From the NCBI RefSeq assembly GCF_020819595.1, contig NZ_JAJHNP010000005.1:310001-374000 (forward strand): DNA of 64,000 nucleotides, in the 5' to 3' direction. The stretch comes from Streptomyces barringtoniae. GTDB lineage: Bacteria; Actinomycetota; Actinomycetes; Streptomycetales; Streptomycetaceae. Shown here in pieces: positions 58,228-64,000 of this stretch; within the stretch, counting starts at the first letter, position 1, and each line of letters opens with the position of its first letter. The position numbers were made by a program, and so were the translations under genes. The notes below the pieces were generated by a model, which was given only the letters and a program-made list of their open reading frames with translations, searched no databases and was not told the DNA's origin.

Positions 58228-58728
58228 ATGACCGATGACCAGCCGCGCACTCCCGTCGCTCCGCTGCTCCGCGCCCCCGAGGACGGTGAACACATCGACG
58301 TCGCCGGTGTCGCGCACTTCTTCCGGCTCACCGGCGAGCACACGGGCGGACGCTTCGCCTTCGAGGAGTTCAGCCTCGCCCCCGGCACCATCGGTGCCAG
58401 GCCCCATGTGCACGACGGACACGACGAGTACTTCTACGTTCTCGAGGGCGAGTTGACGCTCCACACCGGCGACGGCGAGGTGACGGCAGGCCCCGGGCAC
58501 CTGCTCGCCGCCACCCGCGGCACCCCGCACGGTTTCCGCAACGCCGGCCCGGACCCGGCACGCGCACTGTGCCTCTTCACCCCGGCCGGGTACGAGAACT
58601 ACTTCCGTGACGTGCACGCCGCCGTGAGCGCCGGGGCCGAGGCGACCGAGGCGTTGCTGGCCGAGTTCCGCAGCCGCTACCGGACCCGGTCCTACCCGGT
58701 CCCCTCGGAGAGCCGAAAGGAGCCGTAG
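58228..58728 (+). CDS. cupin-domain protein
   Basis: 166-residue single-cupin protein. Motif 1 is PHVHDGHDEYFYVLEGELTL and motif 2 is GHLLAATRGTPHGFRN, so the metal-binding His and Glu residues are present. Function unknown; such proteins include dioxygenases, isomerases and sensors. It follows the fucose operon by 53 bases in the same direction and might be cotranscribed, but no link to sugar catabolism is visible. Confidence 0.85.
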   Translation: MTDDQPRTPVAPLLRAPEDGEHIDVAGVAHFFRLTGEHTGGRFAFEEFSLAPGTIGARPHVHDGHDEYFYVLEGELTLHTGDGEVTAGPGHLLAATRGTPHGFRNAGPDPARALCLFTPAGYENYFRDVHAAVSAGAEATEALLAEFRSRYRTRSYPVPSESRKEP

Positions 58729-58783
58729 GCCGAGCATCGGGCCGATCCCGCGGGTCGAAGCCGCGTGTCGGAGGCCCGGCCGC

Positions 58784-60205
58784 TCACGACCGCTCGGCCA
58801 CCGCCGTCAGCCGCGCCGGTGGCATGTACTCCCGGACGTACCGCCGCTCCCAGCAGGCCCCGCTGGCCCGCAGCTCCCGCCAGGTGGTGTACCGGTACTG
58901 GAACAGGCGGGCGCGGACGTACCGGGGCGGGGTGTCCGGCGGGAAGGGAGAGCGGCGCAGCAGGCGCAGGGTGTCGCGGTCGTTCTCCAGCAGCCGCTCC
59001 ACCAGCCCGCCGAACCAGTCGCCGGCATAGGCGGGGGACAGCGCCGCGAACCACATCAGCCAGTCCAGGCGCAGATGGTAGGGGGCGAACTGGCGGGGCC
59101 AGTGCCGGGTGTCACCGGGCTTGCCGCGGAACTCGTACTCCCGCCACTCCGAGTCCTCGCGCGGTACGTCGTCCAGCGTGCCCTCGACCACCACCTCGTA
59201 GCGGACCCGGCTGACGCTGCCGAACGCGCCGTAGGTGTTCACCAGGTGCAGCGGGTCGAAGGAGCGGTTCATGACCTGGCGGCGGGAGATCATGTTGACC
59301 ACCGGGCGGTAGCTCAGGAAGAGCAGCAGCGCGCCGACCGCGAGCACCAGGACCTCGTACCACAGTGGCGCCGCCGGCACGGACGGCGCGGAACCGGGGA
59401 GCCGCAGCGCGGACACGGCCAGCACGATGGTGATCCAGTTCAGCCAGGAGAAGTTTCCGGAGAGCACCAGCCACAGCTGGGTGACGATCATCAGCGCGGC
59501 GGCGGCCGAGGCGATCGGCTGCGGTGTGAACAGCAGCACCGGCACGACCAGTTGCGTCACGTGGTTGGCGGCCACCTCCACCCGGTGCAGCGGCTTCGGC
59601 AGATGGTGGAAGAACCAGCTCAGCGGGCCCGGCATGGGCTGCGTCTCGTGGTGGTAGTCGAGGCAGGTCAGCTTCCGCCAGCACGCGTCCCCCCGCATCT
59701 TGATCAGCCCGGCGCCGAACTCCACCCGGAACAGGATCCAGCGCAGCAGGAACAGCACGACGACCGGCGGCGCCACCTCGTCGTTGCCGAGGAACGCGGC
59801 CAGGAAGCCCGTCTCCAGCAGCAGCGACTCCCAGCCGAACGCGTACCACGTCTGGCCCACGTTCACGATCGACAGATACAGGGCCCACGGAACCAGCCAC
59901 AGCAGGATCCCGGCCCACAACGGCAGCAGGGAGTCCGCGCCGGCCAGCAGCGCCGCCGACACCGCGCAGCCGGCCCAGGCACAGCCGGCGAAGAAGCGGT
60001 CGGAGTAGTGCAGATGGAACAGGCTCGGCGCCCGTCTGAAGGGGATCCGTGCCACGAAGCGGGGGATCGGCAGCATGCCGCGCTCGCCCAGCAGCGCCCG
60101 GAACTGAAGCGCCGCGGTGAGGAACGCCACCAGGTACAGGGCGGCCAGCGCCCGCTGGAAGACCAGCCGGGTCAGCCAGTAGTCGGCAGCGGTGAACCAG
60201 TTCAC
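58784..60205 (-). CDS. lipase maturation factor family membrane protein
   Basis: 473-residue integral membrane protein with about eight hydrophobic segments (ALAALYLVAFLTAALQF; LWAGILLWLVPWALYLSIVN; VVVLFLLRWILFRVEFGAG). Conserved family stretches are WYAFGWESLLLETGFLAAFL, GLIKMRGDACWRKLTCLDYH, HHETQPMPGPLSWFFHH and, near the C-terminus, RLDWLMWFAALSP. The eukaryotic LMF1 helps lipases fold in the ER; the bacterial role is unknown. GTG 60205 is chosen because the first helix follows directly; the upstream frame lacks coding character. It is divergent from the lipoprotein gene. Confidence 0.9.
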   Translation of the reverse strand: MNWFTAADYWLTRLVFQRALAALYLVAFLTAALQFRALLGERGMLPIPRFVARIPFRRAPSLFHLHYSDRFFAGCAWAGCAVSAALLAGADSLLPLWAGILLWLVPWALYLSIVNVGQTWYAFGWESLLLETGFLAAFLGNDEVAPPVVVLFLLRWILFRVEFGAGLIKMRGDACWRKLTCLDYHHETQPMPGPLSWFFHHLPKPLHRVEVAANHVTQLVVPVLLFTPQPIASAAAALMIVTQLWLVLSGNFSWLNWITIVLAVSALRLPGSAPSVPAAPLWYEVLVLAVGALLLFLSYRPVVNMISRRQVMNRSFDPLHLVNTYGAFGSVSRVRYEVVVEGTLDDVPREDSEWREYEFRGKPGDTRHWPRQFAPYHLRLDWLMWFAALSPAYAGDWFGGLVERLLENDRDTLRLLRRSPFPPDTPPRYVRARLFQYRYTTWRELRASGACWERRYVREYMPPARLTAVAERS

Positions 60206-60335
60206 GGCCGTGCGCGCCCTTCGTCGCGGCTGAGCCGTCGTGTCGTCTTCATCATGACCTGCCCCCGAGTTGCCAGCCAAACGGGCACGATGCAAACAAT
60301 GGGGTGAAATCACCCACAGTGATGCGGAGTGTACG

Positions 60336-61598
60336 GTGCGGATACCCCTCGGATCCATTGCCATGGCCTGCGCCCTCTCGATGGCGCTCCTCGTCGCCGG
60401 CTGCGCCCGCCCCGGCGTCAGGGAAGCCCGGATGGCCGAGGAGGTCTATCTCCTGCCCGCCGCGGTCCAGGGACCCGACCCGTTCACCGGGTCCACGGTC
60501 CTCGCGCCGGTGACGTCCGGCGCGGGAAGCGCCGATTCCCCCGCCACCGGACCGCCCGTCGCCGGGTCCTCCCCGCCGGCGCTGCCCGCCGGGCTGGTCG
60601 TCGTGCCCCTGGGCGCCATGCGCGTCCTGTCCGGCGCGACCCCCGGCCTCTACGGCGGTACCGCACGCGTCGCCGGCTGCGACGTCGAACGGCAGATCCG
60701 GTATCTGACGGCGGACCGGGCCAAGGCCGACGCCTTCGCCCACGCGGCCGGTGTCTCCACGAGCGGCCTGCCCGGCTATCTGCGCGGCCTGACCCCCGTC
60801 GTGCTGCGCGCCGACACCCGGGTCACCGACCGCGGCTACCGCCAAGGAAACGTCGTCGGTTACCAGGCCGTCCTCCAGGCCGGCACCCCGATCCTCGTCG
60901 ACAACCGAGGAATGCCCCGCCTGCGCTGCGCCTGCGGCAACCCGCTCGGGTCACCCGCGCCGGCCCACGGCGGCGGCTTCGGGGCGCGTGGCAGCGCCTG
61001 GTCCGGCTACCGTCCGGTGCGGGTGATCGCGGTGACACCGGCACCCCGGGCGGTCACCAGCATCACGATCGTCAACGCCGAGACCCGCACCTGGATCGAA
61101 CGCCGCGTCGGTTCCGACGTACGCCACGACCGGGTCGTACCCCCGCCCGCCTGGGCCACCGCGACGCCCGACGGCGGCCGCGACCCGGCCGACACCGTCT
61201 CCCCGTTGACCGCACCGCCGTACCCCACCGCACCCGGTCCACGGCACAGCCGGCCGGGAACCCCTCCGCCCACGGCCGCCACCCCGACCGGACAGAGCAC
61301 CCCGGCCGCCGGTACGGCCGGCCCGCGGACCTCGCCCTCCGGCGGTCCCGTTCCGCAAGCCCCCGGCAGCCCCGACCCGCCCTACGGGACCGGCCCGCCC
61401 TTCGGGATCGGCCCGCCGGGCGGGCCCGACGCCTCGGGCCCGCCGGACGGGATCGGCCCGCCGGGCGTGCCCGACGCCTCGGGCCCGCCGGACGGGATCG
61501 GCCCGCCGGGCGAGACGGGACCGGCTCACCGGGCGTCCCCGACACCCCCGGCTCGCCCGACGGCGGCGGACCCGTCCGCCGACCTCCCCGGCGGCTGA
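60336..61598 (+). CDS. DUF6777-like lipoprotein with proline-rich tail
   Basis: 420-residue exported protein. The signal SIAMACALSMALLVAGC ends in a good lipobox (LVAGC). The domain that follows (EVYLLPAAVQGPDPFTGSTV, then TPGLYGGTARVAGCDVERQI, RYLTADRAKADAFAHAAGVS and RLRCACGNPL) matches the Streptomyces family I recall as DUF6777; four Cys may pair. Past residue 280 it is Pro/Gly-rich with a 15-residue tandem repeat, probably a wall-spanning tail. GTG 60336 has GGAG 7 bases upstream. Function unknown. The next gene encodes a PP2C-type regulator. Confidence 0.85.
   Translation: MRIPLGSIAMACALSMALLVAGCARPGVREARMAEEVYLLPAAVQGPDPFTGSTVLAPVTSGAGSADSPATGPPVAGSSPPALPAGLVVVPLGAMRVLSGATPGLYGGTARVAGCDVERQIRYLTADRAKADAFAHAAGVSTSGLPGYLRGLTPVVLRADTRVTDRGYRQGNVVGYQAVLQAGTPILVDNRGMPRLRCACGNPLGSPAPAHGGGFGARGSAWSGYRPVRVIAVTPAPRAVTSITIVNAETRTWIERRVGSDVRHDRVVPPPAWATATPDGGRDPADTVSPLTAPPYPTAPGPRHSRPGTPPPTAATPTGQSTPAAGTAGPRTSPSGGPVPQAPGSPDPPYGTGPPFGIGPPGGPDASGPPDGIGPPGVPDASGPPDGIGPPGETGPAHRASPTPPARPTAADPSADLPGG
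61392..61511 (+). repeat. 45-bp tandem repeat in the lipoprotein gene
   Basis: Nearly three copies of a 45-base unit (61392-61436, 61437-61481 and 61482-61511, the last partial) encode GPPDGIGPPGVPDAS. The first copy differs at two residues (Phe for Asp, Gly for Val). Confidence 0.85.
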
Positions 61599-61683
61599 GC
61601 CCCTCCTGCACCGGCCGCCCACGCCCGGGAGCCGGCCGCAGAAACAGGTCGAAGAATTGGACGAATCCTGGCAAGGTGGGCCC

Positions 61684-63765
61684 ATGGCAGTTCGGGGAGC
61701 GAGTGCCGTGTCACTCCCGGAGGACTGGCCCGCCCACCCGGATCCGATCCTGGCGCTCAACCGCATGGGCAGCTTCGACTGGGACCTGGACACGGGCCTG
61801 TTCCACATGGACGCCCAGGCCCACGAGGTGTTCGACCTGCTGCCCGGGGAGTACGACGGACACCCCGAGTCCCTGTACGCCCGGGTGCCGCAGCCCGAGG
61901 TGGCCCGAATAGATGCCATGGTCGCCCAGGCCATCAAGGACGGCAGCGAGAACTACGGGGGCTACTTCCGCATCCGCTGCCGTGACGGCAGGCTCCGCTG
62001 GACCCACACCCAGGGCTACATCCGCCGGGACGACACCGGCCGCCCGCGCCGGGTCGTCGGCATCGTCCGCGACGCCACCGAGGAACTCGCCGAGAGCGAG
62101 GTGCGCAGCCTGCGGGCCGCCCAGGACGAGGCGTTCCGCCAGCAGACCAACGTCGTCCAGGCCGTCTCCGCCGCCCTCGCCCACGCCCGCAGCGTCCAGG
62201 ACGTCATCGACGCCCTCAAGGACACCCGCGGCATCCGCCATCTCGGCGCGGCCAGCCTGGTCATGGGGCTGGTGGAGGCCGGACGCATCCGGCTGGTCGC
62301 GGAGGGGCCCGTCGAAGCGTCCGTCCCGGGCACCCGGATCACCCGGATCGACGAGCCGTACCCGATGAGCGAGGTCGTCCGGACGCTCCTGCCACGGTTC
62401 ATCGAGTCCCCGGAGGAGTTCGCCGAGGGCTATCCGATCCTCTGGCCGCACATCACCGACCTGCACATCACCTCGGCCGCCTATCTGCCGCTGATCGCCC
62501 AGGCCCGCCCGGTCGGCGCGATGGGACTGCTCTACAGCGACCGGCGCGGCTTCTCCACCGAGGAACGCGCCGTCCTGGTCGCGCTCGGCAGCACCGTCGC
62601 ACAGAGCCTGCAGCGCGCCATGCTCTACGAGCAGGAGAAGGACCTCGCCCAGGGCCTGCAGCAGGCCATGCTGCCCCGCACCATCCCCAGCGTCCGCGGC
62701 GCCGACGTCGCCGTCCGCTACCGCGCCGGCACCGCCTCGGGCGCCCTCGGCCGGGACATCGGCGGCGACTGGTACGACCTGATCCCGCTGCCCGGCGGCC
62801 GGGTCGGCGCGGTCATCGGCGACGTCCAGGGCCACGACACCCACGCGGCGGCCGTCATGGGCCAGCTGCGGATCGTGCTGCGCGCCTACGCCGCGGAGGG
62901 ACACACCCCGGCCGCCGTGATGGCCCGCGCCTCCGTCTTCCTGCACGAACTCGACACCGACCGCTTCGCCACCTGCCTGTACGCCGAGGCCGACCTGTCC
63001 ACCGGAGTCGTGCAGGCGGTCCGCGCCGGGCACATCGACCCGCTGATCCGGCACGGCGACGGCAGCTGCCACCGGGTGCCGGTCGAGGGCGGGCTGCCGC
63101 TCGGGCTGTCCGCCGAGTTCGGCCGGCTGGAGTACCCCGTCTCCACCCTCGAACTCGACCCCGGCCACACCCTGCTGCTGTGCACCGACGGGCTCGTCGA
63201 GAAGCCCGGCGCCGACCTCGACGACGGCATGCGAGGTCTCTCGGAGCTCGTCGCGGCCGGCCCCGAGGACGTGCGTGCGCTCGCCGACCGGCTGATCCTG
63301 CTGGCCGAGGAGCGGGGCGGCGACGACGACGTGGCGCTGCTCCTGCTGCGCCGGCGGGCCCCGGAGGCCCCGCCCGCCGGCGGCCGGCTCCAGCAGCACG
63401 TGGCACCCGGCGACCCGGCGGCGCTCAGCCAGGCCCGGCACCTGATCCGCGCAGCGGTCCGCTCCTGGGGCTACCGCGACCGCGCCGACGAGATCGAACT
63501 GGTCGCCGACGAGCTGATGACCAACGCGCTGATGCACACCGAGGGCTCCGCGATCGTGACCCTGCGGGCCCTCGACGGCGGTCACCGCAGACTGCGCATC
63601 GAGGTCGAGGACTCCTCCAGCGCCCTGCCGCGCCGCCGCGAGGCGGGAGAGGACGGCGTCTCCGGCCGGGGTCTGCTGCTGGTGGACATGCTCGCCGACG
63701 AGTGGGGCGTGGAGGCGCGCGGCGGCGGCAAGGCGGTGTGGTGCGAGTTCCGCCGGGGCGGCTGA
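61684..63765 (+). CDS. PAS-GAF-SpoIIE phosphatase-HATPase regulatory protein
   Basis: 693-residue multidomain regulator. A PAS domain (about 20-135: ALNRMGSFDWDLDTGLFHMD; GIVRDATEELAESE) is followed by a GAF domain (about 150-315), a PPM/SpoIIE serine phosphatase (about 335-550: GRDIGGDWYDLIPLPGG, VIGDVQGHDTHAAAVMGQLR, RAGHIDPLI, LLLCTDGLVEKPG) and a GHKL ATPase of the anti-sigma kinase type (about 570-690: ADEIELVADELMTNALMHTE; GVSGRGLLLVDMLAD). Carrying both phosphatase and kinase domains, it could set the state of an anti-anti-sigma factor in response to a small ligand or redox cue. ATG 61684 has AAGGTGG upstream. No cognate anti-anti-sigma gene is in the window. Confidence 0.94.
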   Translation: MAVRGASAVSLPEDWPAHPDPILALNRMGSFDWDLDTGLFHMDAQAHEVFDLLPGEYDGHPESLYARVPQPEVARIDAMVAQAIKDGSENYGGYFRIRCRDGRLRWTHTQGYIRRDDTGRPRRVVGIVRDATEELAESEVRSLRAAQDEAFRQQTNVVQAVSAALAHARSVQDVIDALKDTRGIRHLGAASLVMGLVEAGRIRLVAEGPVEASVPGTRITRIDEPYPMSEVVRTLLPRFIESPEEFAEGYPILWPHITDLHITSAAYLPLIAQARPVGAMGLLYSDRRGFSTEERAVLVALGSTVAQSLQRAMLYEQEKDLAQGLQQAMLPRTIPSVRGADVAVRYRAGTASGALGRDIGGDWYDLIPLPGGRVGAVIGDVQGHDTHAAAVMGQLRIVLRAYAAEGHTPAAVMARASVFLHELDTDRFATCLYAEADLSTGVVQAVRAGHIDPLIRHGDGSCHRVPVEGGLPLGLSAEFGRLEYPVSTLELDPGHTLLLCTDGLVEKPGADLDDGMRGLSELVAAGPEDVRALADRLILLAEERGGDDDVALLLLRRRAPEAPPAGGRLQQHVAPGDPAALSQARHLIRAAVRSWGYRDRADEIELVADELMTNALMHTEGSAIVTLRALDGGHRRLRIEVEDSSSALPRRREAGEDGVSGRGLLLVDMLADEWGVEARGGGKAVWCEFRRGG

Positions 63766-63803
63766 AGCGCGGCATTGTCGGTGCCGGATGGCACTCTGGA
63801 CCC

Positions 63804-64000
63804 ATGCCGGAACTGCCCGAGGTAGAAGCGCTGAAGGACTTCCTCACCGAGCACCTGGTCGGCCGCCGGGTGGTGCGGGTGCTGCCGGTCGCCGTCAGCG
63901 TCCTGAAGACGTACGACCCTCCCGTCACCGCCTTCGAGGGCGGCGAGGTGACGGCCGTGCACCGGCACGGCAAGTTCCTGGACCTGGCGGCGGACAGCGG
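63804..64000 (+). CDS. Fpg/Nei-family DNA glycosylase (partial, N-terminal part)
   Basis: The first 65 residues of a formamidopyrimidine/endonuclease VIII-type base-excision repair glycosylase, cut by the window edge. MPELPEVEALKDFLTEHLVG gives the catalytic Pro2 and Glu3 after Met removal, and AVHRHGKFLDLA contains the conserved Lys of the N-terminal domain. The zinc-finger and helix-two-turn-helix parts lie beyond the window. ATG 63804 starts 38 bases after the phosphatase stop. Confidence 0.9.
   Translation, partial: MPELPEVEALKDFLTEHLVGRRVVRVLPVAVSVLKTYDPPVTAFEGGEVTAVHRHGKFLDLAADS

Noticed and set aside
61392..61511. Repeat array considered as CRISPR.
   Set aside because: The units are contiguous, in frame, coding and without spacers.

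Overview
The window is very GC-rich, has SD-led genes with many GTG starts, and carries Actinobacteria hallmarks: an Rpf/LysM/M23 cell-wall hydrolase, a PAS-GAF-PP2C-HATPase protein, a LAL-type LuxR regulator, a wax-ester-synthase-like acyltransferase and a DUF6777-like lipoprotein. It most resembles a Streptomyces chromosome, probably outside the most conserved core, because several gene remnants lie in it. No tRNA, rRNA, CRISPR or complete insertion sequence was seen.

Layout. (1) 1-11282 is a partly decayed organosulfur-type locus: the end of an FMN reductase, an intact TauD-family dioxygenase, a ROK regulator, a methyltransferase, a tauD/LLM-monooxygenase fusion pseudogene preceded by an RHVDL-type leader peptide, and an Opp/Dpp-type ABC operon (two permeases, fused double ATPase, binding lipoprotein). 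(2) 11283-17778 holds remnants (truncated Tat-signal ORF, internally deleted LuxR-type ATPase regulator, VOC remnant) around a secreted sedolisin protease and its upstream LAL regulator. (3) 17779-26922 is mostly housekeeping: panD, gnd, an Rpf-like hydrolase, a DMT-like transporter, a 2Fe-2S protein and the glgA/glgM-glgC pair. (4) 27047-38118 has a secreted GH92 mannosidase, a WS/DGAT acyltransferase, an atypical zinc-ribbon SDR, a small unknown peptide, an amidase and a secreted GH29 alpha-L-fucosidase. (5) 38439-49183 is a LacI-controlled operon with a sugar importer lacking its own ATPase and three glycosidases: GH5-like beta-mannosidase, GH85 endo-beta-N-acetylglucosaminidase and GH38 alpha-mannosidase. 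(6) 49430-58174 is a GntR-controlled L-fucose operon: importer, L-fuconate dehydratase, SDR, aldo/keto reductase, mutarotase and lactonase. (7) 58228-64000 holds a cupin, a lipase-maturation-factor-like membrane protein, the DUF6777-like lipoprotein, the PP2C phosphatase and the start of an Fpg/Nei DNA glycosylase.

How it fits together. Regions 4-6 read as one pathway for fucosylated N-glycans. GH85 would free the glycan from glycoprotein, GH92 and GH38 remove alpha-mannose, the GH5-like enzyme would split Man-beta-GlcNAc, and GH29 releases L-fucose, which is imported and oxidised through a non-phosphorylated route. Two sets of candidate operators (a pair of GCGC-centred LacI sites and a TGGTCCGACCA GntR site) were read directly from the sequence. 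The island hypothesis is the main discovery; family assignments rest on motif recognition without database searches.
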